The notes: generated by a model not told the origin, from the sequence alone. 64,000 nt of DNA from Burkholderiales bacterium (GCA_947473125.1 CANJDH010000009.1:1-64000), one strand, 5' to 3'; positions 9,830 through 19,149 are shown, counted from the first letter of the stretch. A program made the numbers and translations.

Positions 9830-11659
9830 ATGACTTCCCTCCGCAAACCCGATCCGCACGCGACGTTGCCCAGCAAACTGCGCTTCTGGGCAGAACATCG
9901 CGCCAGTGAAGTGGCGTTGCGCCAGAAGGATTTCGGCATCTGGGAGCCCTTTACCTGGGCCGACTATGAGCGCCGTGCGCGCCACTTCGGCCTGGGGCTC
10001 GCCAAGCTTGGCCTGCCCGACAAGGGCCATGTGGCGATCATCAGCGAGAACCGCAAGGAATGGGTGTTCACCCAACTGGGCGTGGGCATGATCAACGCGG
10101 TGACGGTGGGCGTGTACCCGACCTCGCCGGCGCCGGAAGTGGCATACCTGCTGCAGGCATCGGACGCGCGCATCATTGTGTGCGAGGACCAGGAGCAGCT
10201 CGACAAGGTCCTCGAAGTACGCGAGCGACTGCCGCAATTGACCCACCTGGTCGTAATCGACCCCAAGGGCCTGCGCCATTACAAGGTCGACAACCTGCTC
10301 ACGTTCGAAGAAGTCTCGGCACTCGGTGCCGCGTTCGAAGCCGGTCAGCCGCGCCTGGTGGAAGAGCGGCTGGCGCGCCAGAGCGAAGACGACATCGCGC
10401 TGATGATCTTCACCTCCGGCTCCACTGGGCGGCCCAAGGCGGCGATGATCTCCTACGGCAACATCAACGCGATGGCAATCGGCACCGATGCGATCTACCA
10501 CTGCACCCCGGCCGATTCGACCGTCTCCTACCTGCCGCTGTGCCATGTGGCCGAGCAGATCTACTCGGTGTATCTGCCCCTTCTGGCCGGGGTAGTGGTC
10601 AACTTCGCCGAAAGCCTGCGCACCATCCAGAGCGATTTGCGCGAGATCGGGCCGACCTTGTTTCTGGGCGTGCCGCGCATCTGGGAAAAACTGCATGCCT
10701 CGATCGAAATCAAGATTCGTGAAGCCGGTGGTGTGCGCCGCAAGTTGTACGCCCGGGCGTTTGCCGCGATGCAGCCGTTTGCTGCCAAGCCGCCCGATGC
10801 CTGGTCTACACGGGAAAAACTGACATTCTCGATCTGGTACTGGATCGTGTTGCGCGCGCTGAACAATTTCATCGGCCTGCGTGAATGCCGCCTGGCCATT
10901 TCAGGGGCGGCGCCGATTGCGCCGGAAATGCTGACCTTCTTCCGGGTCCTGGGTGTGGCGATTCGCGAGGGCTACGGCATGACCGAGACCGCCGGCGTGG
11001 CCGCAGTGCAGCGCAGCGCTGCGTCGCCGGTCGGCACGGTGGGCGAGCCGATTCCCGGCATTGAAGCCAGGCTTGCCGACGACGGTGAATTGCTGGTGCG
11101 CGGCCCCACGGTGTTCAAGGGCTATTACAAGAACGAAGCCGCCACGCGCGAGGCGATTGATGCCGAAGGCTGGCTGCACACCGGCGATGTCGCGCAAATG
11201 GTTGGTAATGAAATCAAGATCGTTGACCGCAAGAAGGACATCATGATCACGGCAGGCGGCAAGAACATCACGCCGTCGGAGATCGAGAACGCGCTCAAAT
11301 TCTCGGCCTACATCAAGGAGGCGATCATCGTTGCCGACAAGCGCCCGTTCGTGTCGGCGCTGGTGCAGATCGACCCCGAGACGGTCGGCAAGTGGGCCGA
11401 AGAAGCCAATCTTGCCTACACCCACTTTCGCAGCCTTGCCGAGCATGCGCGCGTGCGCGAACTGATCCAGGCCGAGATCGACACGGTCAACGCGCGCATG
11501 CCGCAGGTGCAGCATGTGCGCAAGTTTCATCTGCTGGTCAAGGAGCTTGACCATGATGATGGGGAGGTCACCGCCACCATGAAGGTCAAGCGCAGCAGCA
11601 TCACCGGCAAGTATGCCGGGGAGATTGAGGCTCTGTATGGCAGTCGTGCCGCCGCGTAA
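9830..11659 (+). CDS. long-chain-type acyl-CoA synthetase (AMP-forming)
   Basis: The 609-residue adenylate-forming enzyme has the P-loop-like motif TSGSTGRPKAAMISYGN, the YGMTETAG motif and the TGDVA aspartate region. The hinge/A8 motif DRKKDIMITAGGKNITPSEIEN follows. It would activate a carboxylic acid to its CoA thioester in the cytoplasm, the expected first step after uptake by the preceding transporter. The C-terminal domain is closest in style to the FAA1/long-chain family. A 114-bp gap separates it from livF, so it may share the operon transcript or have its own promoter. Confidence 0.9.
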   Translation: MTSLRKPDPHATLPSKLRFWAEHRASEVALRQKDFGIWEPFTWADYERRARHFGLGLAKLGLPDKGHVAIISENRKEWVFTQLGVGMINAVTVGVYPTSPAPEVAYLLQASDARIIVCEDQEQLDKVLEVRERLPQLTHLVVIDPKGLRHYKVDNLLTFEEVSALGAAFEAGQPRLVEERLARQSEDDIALMIFTSGSTGRPKAAMISYGNINAMAIGTDAIYHCTPADSTVSYLPLCHVAEQIYSVYLPLLAGVVVNFAESLRTIQSDLREIGPTLFLGVPRIWEKLHASIEIKIREAGGVRRKLYARAFAAMQPFAAKPPDAWSTREKLTFSIWYWIVLRALNNFIGLRECRLAISGAAPIAPEMLTFFRVLGVAIREGYGMTETAGVAAVQRSAASPVGTVGEPIPGIEARLADDGELLVRGPTVFKGYYKNEAATREAIDAEGWLHTGDVAQMVGNEIKIVDRKKDIMITAGGKNITPSEIENALKFSAYIKEAIIVADKRPFVSALVQIDPETVGKWAEEANLAYTHFRSLAEHARVRELIQAEIDTVNARMPQVQHVRKFHLLVKELDHDDGEVTATMKVKRSSITGKYAGEIEALYGSRAAA

Positions 11660-11690
11660 GCGCTGCCCGTACCTGTCATCGGTTCGGGAA

Positions 11691-11715
11691 GCGCTCCCAC
11701 CAACGGTTTTCAGCC
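11691..11715. repeat. dispersed intergenic repeat (GCTCCCACCAACGGTTTTCAG)
   Basis: One of at least five close copies in the window, here between the acyl-CoA synthetase and the SDR gene. Copies sit only in intergenic gaps, as REP-like repeats do. Confidence 0.55.
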
Positions 11716-11737
11716 ATTCTTCTGTGAAAGCATTTTC

Positions 11738-12637
11738 ATGAACCCGATACGTTTTGACAATCGCGTTGCCGTCATCACTGGCGCCGGGGGCGGCCTGGGC
11801 CGCGCCCACGCCCTCTTGCTCGCCGCGCGCGGCGCCAGGGTGGTGGTCAATGACTTGGGCGGTACGCTCAATGGTGTCGGTGGCGACAGCGCGGCTGCGG
11901 ACAAGGTCGTGGCCGAGATCAAGGCGGCCGGCGGTGAAGCGACGCCCAACTACGACAACATCGCCAGCCCCGAAGGCGCGCGACATTTGATCCAGGCCGC
12001 GATCGATACTTACGGGCGCATCGACGTGCTGATCAACAACGCTGGCATCCTGCGCGACAAGTCGCTTGCCAAGATGGACCCGGCCGACTTTGCTTCGGTG
12101 GTGGCGGTGCACCTGATGGGTTCGGCCTACTGCACCCAGGCGGCGCTCGGCCACATGCAGGGCCAGGCCTACGGACGCATCGTGATGACGACATCGGCAG
12201 CCGGGCTCTATGGCAATTTCGGCCAGACCAACTATGGTGCCGCCAAGCTCGGCCTCGTCGGGTTGATGAACTCGTTGAAGCTCGAAGGCAAGAAGTACAA
12301 CATCCTGGTCAACACCGTGGCGCCGGTAGCGCTGACGCGCATGACCGAAGACCTGCCGTTCGCGGCCATGATCAAGGAGGCGTCCCCGGAGCGGGTTTCC
12401 GCAGCCGTGGCGTTTCTGGCGTCAGAGGCCTGCGATTTTTCGGGGGAGGTGGTGGCTGCCGGCGCCGGTTATTTCGCGCGGGTGCAGATTATGGAAAGTC
12501 AGGGCGTGCACCTGGTGCTTGCCGACGTCTCGCCCGAAGCGGTGGCGGCCAACTGGGGCAAGATTGCCGACATGGCAGGGGCGCGTCCGTTTGATTCGGC
12601 CGGTGCGGCACTGGCCGGGGCGTTCCTGCCGGGCTGA
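11738..12637 (+). CDS. SDR dehydrogenase of the peroxisomal MFE-2/17beta-HSD4 type
   Basis: This 299-residue short-chain dehydrogenase shows the cofactor motif TGAGGGLGRAHA, NNAG (INNAGILRD), a catalytic serine in MTTSAAGLYGN and YGAAK. The sequence around VVVNDLGG and SAAGLYGNFGQ resembles the (3R)-hydroxyacyl-CoA dehydrogenase domain of multifunctional enzyme type 2, so it probably oxidises a 3-hydroxyacyl-CoA with NAD+. That fits a beta-oxidation role between the acyl-CoA synthetase upstream and the two thiolases. It is cytoplasmic with no membrane segments. The MFE-2 link is by motif resemblance only. Confidence 0.85.
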   Translation: MNPIRFDNRVAVITGAGGGLGRAHALLLAARGARVVVNDLGGTLNGVGGDSAAADKVVAEIKAAGGEATPNYDNIASPEGARHLIQAAIDTYGRIDVLINNAGILRDKSLAKMDPADFASVVAVHLMGSAYCTQAALGHMQGQAYGRIVMTTSAAGLYGNFGQTNYGAAKLGLVGLMNSLKLEGKKYNILVNTVAPVALTRMTEDLPFAAMIKEASPERVSAAVAFLASEACDFSGEVVAAGAGYFARVQIMESQGVHLVLADVSPEAVAANWGKIADMAGARPFDSAGAALAGAFLPG

Positions 12638-12661
12638 CGCCGGCGGTCGCTGCGCTTGGCA

Positions 12662-12766
12662 AAACACTGAATAAGCCCCTGAAATGCGGACTCGCGCACG
12701 AAGTGCCGAATCGACTCAGCGTGTTGCAACAGCGTCTTTGGTTACATACGGGCTTATGCAGTGTTT
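12662..12766. mobile_element. candidate MITE (non-autonomous element)
   Basis: A 105-bp intergenic stretch is bounded by inverted repeats AAACACTGAATAAGCCC (12662-12678) and GGGCTTATGCAGTGTTT (12750-12766), which match at 16 of 17 positions. There is no coding capacity. It fills the gap between two convergent genes. I do not see a convincing target-site duplication. Confidence 0.5.
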
Positions 12767-12768
12767 CC

Positions 12769-13719
12769 TTAGGCACCCAATTGTGAATTGAGGTGCTGGA
12801 CCCGCTCGCACATGGAGCGCAGCAGGGCCACGCCGACTGCCGGCTGCGACGCGACGATCTTCAGGAACGCGTCGCGGTTGACCGGCAACCAGGCGCCGTC
12901 GTCTTCCGCCATCGCGGTGGCCGAGCGCGTGGTCGAGCCGAGCAGGGCGACCTCGCCGAAGGTCTCGCCGAGGCCGATCTGCTCGATCGGCTTGTTGTTG
13001 ATGCCGATGGTGACGCGGCCGCGCATCACGATGTACATGTTCACCCCGGTCGCGCCCTGACTGACGACGGTTTCGCCGCGCTTCATCAAGGTCGGCACCG
13101 GGTCACCCAGGCTCTGGCGCAATTTGCCCAGTTGCTCGGCGTTCAATCCCGATCCGCCCAGGCGCGGCACCAGTGAGCCGCTGCCAGCCGCGAGGAGCTT
13201 CTCGACGCTGCGGCGCATTTGCGTGGTCAGATTGCTGACCAGTTGCAGCGCAAATTCCGGCGCCTGTTGCAGGGAGGTCAGCACGCGCTTTTCGTCCAGC
13301 GACAGCAGGCGCGATTTCTTGAGGGCAGTGGCAGTGGCGCTGCGCGGGGCATCCGAGATGATCGCCAGTTCGCCGAAGGTTTCGCCGGGCAGCATCATAT
13401 ACAGCGGCTTGCCCCTGAGCGTGAGGGCAATCTGCCCCTCGAGGATCAGGTACATGCGCGAGCGCTTGGCGAACATGCCGGAAGGCTTTTCGCCTTCGGC
13501 AAATACGTTGGTCCCGGCCTCAAAAGTTTCCTCTTCGCCTGCGATGCGGAAAAAGCGCATCGCCAGTTGCGGGTCATGCGGCAGGGCCGCGGCCCTGGCG
13601 GGAATCTGCGTCGCGGTCAGCGCGGCAGGGGCAGGCGCGGGCGCGGGTGTGGCGGGGGCCAGATGCGAGAAGTCGAGGTCGTCCATGTCGGTATTCAAGG
13701 CCTCATGCAAAAACGGCAT
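12769..13719 (-). CDS. protein with two cyclic-nucleotide-binding domains
   Basis: About 316 residues. After a proline/alanine-rich N-terminal linker there are two CAP_ED domains, each with a phosphate-binding cassette: GETFGELAIISDAPRSATA and GETFGEVALLGSTTRSATA. No helix-turn-helix or catalytic domain follows, so it is a ligand sensor or scaffold, not a CRP-type regulator. The second cassette has TTR where the first has the classical APR. The start is uncertain: ATGs at 13752, 13719 and 13686 are in frame, and none has a strong ribosome site. It is divergent from the SCP-x-like thiolase. Confidence 0.75.
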   Translation of the reverse strand: MPFLHEALNTDMDDLDFSHLAPATPAPAPAPAALTATQIPARAAALPHDPQLAMRFFRIAGEEETFEAGTNVFAEGEKPSGMFAKRSRMYLILEGQIALTLRGKPLYMMLPGETFGELAIISDAPRSATATALKKSRLLSLDEKRVLTSLQQAPEFALQLVSNLTTQMRRSVEKLLAAGSGSLVPRLGGSGLNAEQLGKLRQSLGDPVPTLMKRGETVVSQGATGVNMYIVMRGRVTIGINNKPIEQIGLGETFGEVALLGSTTRSATAMAEDDGAWLPVNRDAFLKIVASQPAVGVALLRSMCERVQHLNSQLGA

Positions 13720-13804
13720 TCTAGGGCTAGTTTCGGCGGCGTGGGGTGGCAAGGGTGCGGCGCGAGGGCGGGGAGCCTGGCGGGAACAGCGCCGCCAACC
13801 CTCT

Positions 13805-13833
13805 GTTCACCAAACGATCGTTTGTTTTATACT
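13805..13833 (+). promoter_or_regulatory. promoter with embedded CAAAC-GATC-GTTTG operator; leaderless start
   Basis: The palindrome CAAACGATCGTTTG (13811-13824) fills the spacer upstream of TATACT (13828-13833). The -35 is weak (GTTCAC at 13805). The predicted +1 is 13840, exactly the A of the thiolase ATG, and no Shine-Dalgarno sequence is visible. A repressor bound here would block RNA polymerase directly. Confidence 0.55.
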
Positions 13834-13839
13834 GAGCGC

Positions 13840-15117
13840 ATGAAAGACGTCTACATCATCGCCGCTGCGTGCACGCCGTTCGGCAAGCACGCGGACAAAA
13901 CCTTTCAGGATCTCGCGCGCATCGCCTATCTGGACGTGCTGGCCGATTGCGGCCTGCCGTCAGCCAGGGCTGGACATGCGGGCGGCGGGGCCCTCATCGA
14001 GCAGGCCTGGTTCGGCAATTGCGGCATGGGCCAGTGGGGTCAGGGCGGGATCCGCGGGCAGGTCGCGTTTACGCCGCTGGTCGAGGAAGGGTTGTTTCCC
14101 GAGCGCGTGCCCATGATCAATGTGGAGGGCGGCTGCGCTACGGCGGCGTTTGCATTTCACGGGGCATGGAAAGACGTGCTGTCCGGCGAGTGCGAAGTGA
14201 GTCTGGCGATGGGTGTGGAAAAGCTGGTCAGCCCGGATCGCCCCGAGCGCGTGCCGGAAATTTTTGCCACCGGCATCGACCAGCTTGACCGCGACAAGTG
14301 GCTCACCTATTACGAGAAGGCGGGCGCGCAAGCGGGCAAACCGTTCGAGACCGGGCCCGGGCGCACTGTCTTTATGGACACCTATGCGATGCAGGCGGCC
14401 TGGCACATGAAGCGCTACGGCACCACGCAGCGCCAGATCGCGGCGGGGGCTTCGAAGAATCATTATCACGGCAGCTTGAACCCGAAGGCGCAGTACCGCT
14501 TCGAAGTCTCGATTGATGAAGTGCTGGCAGATCGCGAAGTGAGCTTTCCCTTGACGCGCTCGATGTGCGCGCCGATGGGCGATGGCGCGGCGGCGGCGAT
14601 CCTGTGCTCGGAAGCGGCGCTGGCGAATTTTCCGAAGTCGGCGCAGGCCCGTGCCGTCAAGGTGCGTGCGTCCACCTTGTCGGGCGGCAAATACCGCAAG
14701 CTCGATGAACCGGGCCTGTCGAAGATCGCGGCCGACAAGGCGTACGCCAGGAGCGGGTTGAAGCCCTGCGACTTCCATGTCGCCGAGGTGCATGACGCCA
14801 CCTCGTTCTGCGAAATCTTCCAGATCGAGATGATGGGCCTGTGCCCGGTGGGCGAGGGCGGCACATTCGTCGAATCGGGCGCGACGCGGCTTGGGGGAAA
14901 AATCCCGGTCAACGTGTCGGGTGGGTTGGTCTCGAAGGGGCATCCGATCGGCGCCACCGGCCTGTCGATGGTCTACGAAATCACGCAGCAATTGCGCGGC
15001 GAATGCGGTGCGCGGCAGGTCAAGGGCGCTTCGCTCGGCATCATCGAAAACGGCGGTGGCGTGATGGGGTTTGACGAGGCGGCTTGTGCCGTCACGATTC
15101 TGGAGAAATGCGCATGA
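13840..15117 (+). CDS. SCP-x-like thiolase / acetyl-CoA acetyltransferase family protein
   Basis: This 425-residue thiolase-superfamily protein has the cysteine motif NVEGGCATAAFAF, EVHDATSF in place of the usual NEAF, and the histidine motif SKGHPIGATGLS, all characteristic of the SCP-x/lipid-transfer thiolase subfamily that cleaves branched or steroid side-chain 3-ketoacyl-CoAs. I start it at 13840 (MKDVYIIAAACTPFG); the frame stays open about 620 bp upstream, but only as antisense of the cyclic-nucleotide-binding gene. It overlaps the P450 start by 4 bp (ATGA). Side-chain oxidation of an isoprenoid or sterol-like acid is plausible from the P450 linkage but not proven. Confidence 0.85.
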   Translation: MKDVYIIAAACTPFGKHADKTFQDLARIAYLDVLADCGLPSARAGHAGGGALIEQAWFGNCGMGQWGQGGIRGQVAFTPLVEEGLFPERVPMINVEGGCATAAFAFHGAWKDVLSGECEVSLAMGVEKLVSPDRPERVPEIFATGIDQLDRDKWLTYYEKAGAQAGKPFETGPGRTVFMDTYAMQAAWHMKRYGTTQRQIAAGASKNHYHGSLNPKAQYRFEVSIDEVLADREVSFPLTRSMCAPMGDGAAAAILCSEAALANFPKSAQARAVKVRASTLSGGKYRKLDEPGLSKIAADKAYARSGLKPCDFHVAEVHDATSFCEIFQIEMMGLCPVGEGGTFVESGATRLGGKIPVNVSGGLVSKGHPIGATGLSMVYEITQQLRGECGARQVKGASLGIIENGGGVMGFDEAACAVTILEKCA

Positions 15118-16349
15118 ACGCAGTTGCCGAAGCTTCCGTGATCGACTATCGCCCAGAGGACCCGGCGATCCTTGCCAATCCTTACACCTTGTTCGACCGC
15201 ATGCGCGCCGAAGATCCGGTGCACTGGAGCCCGCGCCTGAAAAGCTGGGTGCTGACGCGCTATGACGATGTCAAGCGCGTGTGCCTGGAGCCCGAGCGCA
15301 TGTCGTCGGACCGCCTGCGGCCGTTCTTTGCCAGCATCCCGAGCGAGGAAGCCAAAAAGATCGGTGACATCATGCGCTACCTGTCGCTGTGGATGGTGTT
15401 CAAGGACGCGCCTGAGCATACGCGGCTGCGTCGCCTCACGTCCAAGGTGTTCCACAACAAATCGATGCAGGCGATGCGCCCGCAGGTCGAAGAGATCAGC
15501 TACTGGCTACTCGACCGCATTGGTGACAATGCCGAATTCGATTTCGTGGCCGAGTTTGCCGGCCCCTTGCCGTGCCTGGTCATCATGAGCATGCTCGGCG
15601 TGCCGCGCGCAGACCTCACCAAGGTCAAGCGCATGTCCGACGAGATGGCGCTGTTCATCGGTTCATCACGCACCTCCAGCGAAAAATACGACACCGCCGA
15701 AGCCGCCACGCACGAGATGGCCGAATATTTCCGGCACCACATCGCCAGCCGTCGAGCTGCCCCCCAGGCCGATTTGCTGACCGAGCTGGTCCAGCTTGAC
15801 GACAAGGGCGACCGCCTGAGCGAAGACGAGCTCATCGCGACCTGCATCCTGCTGCTGTTTGCCGGGCATGAGACCACTACCAATCACATCGCCAACGGCA
15901 TGTTGTCGCTGACGCAGTTCCCCGGCGAGATGGCCAAGCTGCGCGCCCATCCGGCGCTGGCGCCGGCGGCGGTGGAAGAACTGCTGCGTTACGAGGGGCC
16001 CTCGGGGGCGCAGGTGCGCATCGTCGCCCAGGCGCACGAACTGCGCGGCAAGCAGCTCAAGGAGGGCGACCGTGTGTTCATGATGCTGAATGCGGCCAAT
16101 CGCGACCCGGAGGCCTATGCCGAGCCGAACCGGCTCGACCTGGACCGCGACGGCGTAGCGCATCTCACGTTCGGCTTCGGCCAGCATATCTGCCTCGGCT
16201 TTCCGCTGGCGCGCCTTGAAGGTCAGGTGGCGTTTCCGGCACTGCTCGGACACTTCCGGTCGATCGAAACCGTGGGCCCGGCGCCCGAATGGATCAATTC
16301 GCTGGTGTTTCGCGGCATGAAGGCCATGCCGGTACGCGTATCTCGGTAA
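15114..16349 (+). CDS. cytochrome P450
   Basis: The 411-residue soluble bacterial P450 has the I-helix motif AGHETT (250-255), the K-helix ExxR (E289-R292) and the heme-binding loop FGFGQHICLG with ligand Cys360. The ATG at 15114 overlaps the preceding thiolase stop, with GGAG placed 8 bp upstream; ATG 15108 is also in frame but too close to the ribosome site. No ferredoxin or reductase gene is adjacent, so redox partners must come from elsewhere. Cotranscription with an SCP-x-like thiolase suggests hydroxylation of a lipid, terpenoid or steroid-type substrate. Confidence 0.9.
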   Translation: MNAVAEASVIDYRPEDPAILANPYTLFDRMRAEDPVHWSPRLKSWVLTRYDDVKRVCLEPERMSSDRLRPFFASIPSEEAKKIGDIMRYLSLWMVFKDAPEHTRLRRLTSKVFHNKSMQAMRPQVEEISYWLLDRIGDNAEFDFVAEFAGPLPCLVIMSMLGVPRADLTKVKRMSDEMALFIGSSRTSSEKYDTAEAATHEMAEYFRHHIASRRAAPQADLLTELVQLDDKGDRLSEDELIATCILLLFAGHETTTNHIANGMLSLTQFPGEMAKLRAHPALAPAAVEELLRYEGPSGAQVRIVAQAHELRGKQLKEGDRVFMMLNAANRDPEAYAEPNRLDLDRDGVAHLTFGFGQHICLGFPLARLEGQVAFPALLGHFRSIETVGPAPEWINSLVFRGMKAMPVRVSR

Positions 16350-16358
16350 ACAGCGGGC

Positions 16359-16372
16359 TTGATGCACATCAA
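16359..16372. promoter_or_regulatory. FNR/ANR-type box TTGAT-GCAC-ATCAA
   Basis: Perfect match to TTGAT(N4)ATCAA upstream of the yqjD-like gene. The nearest good -10, TATAAT at 16412-16417, puts the box centre near -58.5, close to but not exactly at a class I activator position. Confidence 0.55.
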
Positions 16373-16452
16373 ATTGAGGGCATTTGATGCCTTGAAAACG
16401 GACGGCGCGCCTATAATCTAGCCTTTCCCGACCACCACGTGAGAATACGATC

Positions 16453-16755
16453 ATGCCCGACGCCTCCCGCGACAAACTCATTTCCGACGTCAAAGTGCTG
16501 ATGGCCGATGCCGATGACATAGTCAAGGCAATGGCTTCGGCCACCGGTGAAAAAGCCGTTGAGCTGGCCGACAAGCTGCGCATCAATATGCGTAGCGCCA
16601 AGGAAAAAATGGCCGACATTCAGGTTGTTGTCGCCGACAAGGCCAAGATCGCCGCGCGCGTCACCGATGATTATGTGCACGACAATCCCTGGCAGGCGGT
16701 CGGCATTGCCGCCGGTCTCGGCTTTGTCATCGGTCTGCTGATCAACCGACGCTGA
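16453..16755 (+). CDS. DUF883 family protein (YqjD/ElaB-like), membrane-anchored
   Basis: A 100-residue protein: an amphipathic helical N-terminal region of about 75 residues, then one C-terminal membrane segment (VGIAAGLGFVIGLL) ending in NRR. This is the architecture of E. coli YqjD/ElaB, inner-membrane proteins reported to bind ribosomes in stationary phase. The next two genes are YqjE- and YqjK-like, reproducing the E. coli yqjDEK order. A CTATAATCT -10 and the FNR-type box upstream suggest growth-phase or oxygen control. Confidence 0.88.
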   Translation: MPDASRDKLISDVKVLMADADDIVKAMASATGEKAVELADKLRINMRSAKEKMADIQVVVADKAKIAARVTDDYVHDNPWQAVGIAAGLGFVIGLLINRR

Positions 16756-16787
16756 TTTTTCCGCTGCCGGTTGTACAGGCACAACGC

Positions 16788-17225
16788 ATGAATCCACAAG
16801 GGGCGGACGGCCAACCTGAGGGCAGTCCGCCAGCGGGGCTGTTTGCCTCGTTGCGCGGCGTGTTCGTTACGGTGCTCGGCATTGCCAGCACGCGCTTCGA
16901 GTTGATCGGCATTGAAGTGGCGGAAGAGCGGGAGCGTTTGGTGGGCCTGCTCATCACCGCCGTTGCGGCGGTGTTTGCCCTGTCATTTGCGGTCTTGTTG
17001 CTGACCATGCTGATGGTCGCCCTTTATTGGGAAAACCGCCTGATGGCGCTCGGGGCGTGTGCCGCAGTGTACGCACTTGCCGGCGCATGGCTGGTGACGC
17101 GCCTGCGCGCCCAGTTGGCCGAGCATCCCCCCCTGTTTGCCGCCACCATCGCGGAACTCGAGAAAGACCGCGACGCACTGCGGGCTGGCATGCAGCGTCC
17201 CGAAGGCGTTCGGCCGCCGCCATGA
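16788..17225 (+). CDS. phage-holin-family membrane protein, YqjE-like
   Basis: A 145-residue protein with two adjacent membrane segments (VGLLITAVAAVFALSFAVLLLTMLMVAL and LGACAAVYALAGAWLV) flanked by charged ends, matching the YqjE/holin_3_6 family. It sits 32 bp after the DUF883 gene and overlaps the YqjK-like gene by 4 bp. The family name reflects membrane topology; there is no phage context here. Its role is unknown beyond co-occurrence with YqjD. Confidence 0.8.
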   Translation: MNPQGADGQPEGSPPAGLFASLRGVFVTVLGIASTRFELIGIEVAEERERLVGLLITAVAAVFALSFAVLLLTMLMVALYWENRLMALGACAAVYALAGAWLVTRLRAQLAEHPPLFAATIAELEKDRDALRAGMQRPEGVRPPP

Positions 17226-17536
17226 ATCGCCGCCTGCAGCTTCTTCAATTGCGTAAGGAGGCGCTCACTTTACGCGCCGAACTGGAGCGTCTGGACTTGG
17301 CCGGGCACGTTGCCGCATTGCGCGGACCGTCGGAGCTGACCTACAAGGGCCTGCGCCTGATTTCGCTGTTGCGTGCCCCCCTCGCGGCATTGCTGGCGTC
17401 GCGCTTTGGCGGTGGCGGGGCGTCGGGCGGGATGTTGTCCCATCTGCTGCGCTATGTCGGCATGGCGGTCGCCGGATGGCGCGTCTACCGTGGGGCACGC
17501 GAGTTGTTTGCCGCGCCACGCCCCCCCTCGCTATAA
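17222..17536 (+). CDS. YqjK-like protein
   Basis: A 104-residue basic protein starting at the ATG at 17222 that overlaps the YqjE-like stop (ATGA). The N-terminus is a charged helix ([23 protein letters not shown]) and a weakly hydrophobic glycine-rich region follows. It is assigned mainly from gene order and length. Its last 6 bp overlap the end of the convergent ubiD gene. Confidence 0.7.
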   Translation: MNRRLQLLQLRKEALTLRAELERLDLAGHVAALRGPSELTYKGLRLISLLRAPLAALLASRFGGGGASGGMLSHLLRYVGMAVAGWRVYRGARELFAAPRPPSL

Positions 17537-19051
17537 GCCCAGATCTTTCCAGAGCGCGTCGACCCGCGTCTTGACGGCGCTGTCCATCGCGATCGGCCGG
17601 CCCCATTCGCGCAGCGTTTCCCCCGACAGCTTGTTGGTGGCGTCAATCCCCATTTTGCCGCCCAACCCCGACACGGGCGACGCAAAATCAAGGTAGTCGA
17701 TCGGTGTATTCTCTACCAGAAGCGTATCGCGCACAGGGTCCACGCGCGTGGTGAGTGCCCACACCACTTCTTTCCAGTCGCGAATGTTGACGTCGTCGTC
17801 GGTCACGATCACGAACTTGGTGTACATGAACTGGCGCAGGAAACTCCAGACCCCGAACATCACCCGCTTGGCGTGGCCCGGGTAGGATTTCTTCATGCTG
17901 ACCACCGCCAGCCGATAAGAGCAGCCCTCGGGAGGCAGGTAAAAGTCGGCAATTTCGGGGAACTGCTTTTGCAGCAAGGGCACGAACACTTCGTTGAGCG
18001 CCATGCCGAGCACGGCAGGCTCGTCCGGTGGCTTGCCGGTGTAGGTCGAGTGGTAGATCGGCGCATCGCGCATCGTGATGCGGTCGATCGTGAACACCGG
18101 AAAGCGCTCGACTTCATTGTAGTAACCGGTGTGGTCGCCGAACGGCCCTTCACGCGCCGACTCGTAGCCGCTGGGGTCCTGTGCGTCCGGGCGGATCGAT
18201 CCCTCTAGGATGATCTCGGCGGACGCTGGCACCCGCAAGTCGTTGCCCAGGCACTTGATGAGTTCGGTCTTGGCGCCGCGCAACAACCCGGCGAACTGGT
18301 ATTCACTCAATGAGTCCGGCACCGGCGTCACCGCGCCGAGGATCGTCGCCGGGTCACAACCCAGCACCACTGCAAGCGGGAAAGGCGTTCCAGGAGCAGT
18401 GAGCGCATGCTCACGGAAGTCCAGCGCCCCGCCGCGATGCGCCAGCCAGCGCATGATTACCTTGTCGCGGCCGATCACCTGCTGCCGGTAGATGCCGAGG
18501 TTTTGCCGCGTCTTGTGCGGGCCGCGTGTGACCGTCAGCCCCCAAGTAATGAGCGGGCCGGCGTCGCCAGGCCAGCAGGTCTGGATCGGCAACCGCGCCA
18601 GATCAACGGCGCTGCCTTCCCAGACGGTTTTTTGGCAAGGGGCGCTCGACACTTCCTTGGGCGCCATGTTGAGCACCTGCTTTAGCACCGGCCATTTTTC
18701 CCATGCGTCTTTCAGGCCCTTGGGCGGCTCTGGTTCCTTCAGAAACGCCAGGAGCCTGCCGACTTCACGCAAACGCAGGAGCGCCTCGGCCTCGGTGGCG
18801 CAGTCTTCGCCCATCGCCAGGGCAACGCGTCGCACCGTGCCAAACAGGTTGGCCAACACCGGCATTTGCGAGCCCGGCACGCTCTCAAACAGGAGTGCCG
18901 GACCACCGGCGCGCAGCACCCGATCGCAGATTTCGGTCATTTCGAGCCTGGGTGAGACCGGAATTCCGACCTTTTTCAGCTCGCCGCGCGCCTCCAAGGC
19001 TCCAATAAACTCTCTAAGATCTTGATATATCAAGGTTTTTCTGTGAAACAA
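17531..19051 (-). CDS. ubiD: UbiD family decarboxylase (3-octaprenyl-4-hydroxybenzoate carboxy-lyase)
   Basis: About 506 residues, the usual UbiD length. It shows the prenylated-FMN site region [27 protein letters not shown], and the C-terminal [15 protein letters not shown] typical of the ubiquinone-pathway enzyme. It decarboxylates 3-polyprenyl-4-hydroxybenzoate in ubiquinone synthesis using prFMN from UbiX, which is not in the window. The start is uncertain: no ATG is available, and TTG codons at 19051 and 19033 are both possible before [10 protein letters not shown]. It is convergent with the yqjK-like gene and divergent from the transglycosylase leader. Confidence 0.9.
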   Translation of the reverse strand: MFHRKTLIYQDLREFIGALEARGELKKVGIPVSPRLEMTEICDRVLRAGGPALLFESVPGSQMPVLANLFGTVRRVALAMGEDCATEAEALLRLREVGRLLAFLKEPEPPKGLKDAWEKWPVLKQVLNMAPKEVSSAPCQKTVWEGSAVDLARLPIQTCWPGDAGPLITWGLTVTRGPHKTRQNLGIYRQQVIGRDKVIMRWLAHRGGALDFREHALTAPGTPFPLAVVLGCDPATILGAVTPVPDSLSEYQFAGLLRGAKTELIKCLGNDLRVPASAEIILEGSIRPDAQDPSGYESAREGPFGDHTGYYNEVERFPVFTIDRITMRDAPIYHSTYTGKPPDEPAVLGMALNEVFVPLLQKQFPEIADFYLPPEGCSYRLAVVSMKKSYPGHAKRVMFGVWSFLRQFMYTKFVIVTDDDVNIRDWKEVVWALTTRVDPVRDTLLVENTPIDYLDFASPVSGLGGKMGIDATNKLSGETLREWGRPIAMDSAVKTRVDALWKDLGL

Positions 19052-19149
19052 GGATTTACTTTCAAAAGTATACGCCTAAACCCTTGTTTTGGCTCGAAAT
19101 GACGTTGACATACGCTCTAAAATATTGATTTTATTGAATAAAAAATAGA

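Noticed and set aside
13219-13839. long N-terminal extension of the SCP-x-like thiolase
   Set aside because: It is antisense to the cyclic-nucleotide-binding protein gene, and the conserved thiolase N-terminus starts at 13840.
16788-17225. prophage holin
   Set aside because: The family name is topology-based; gene order matches yqjDEK and no lysin or phage gene is nearby.
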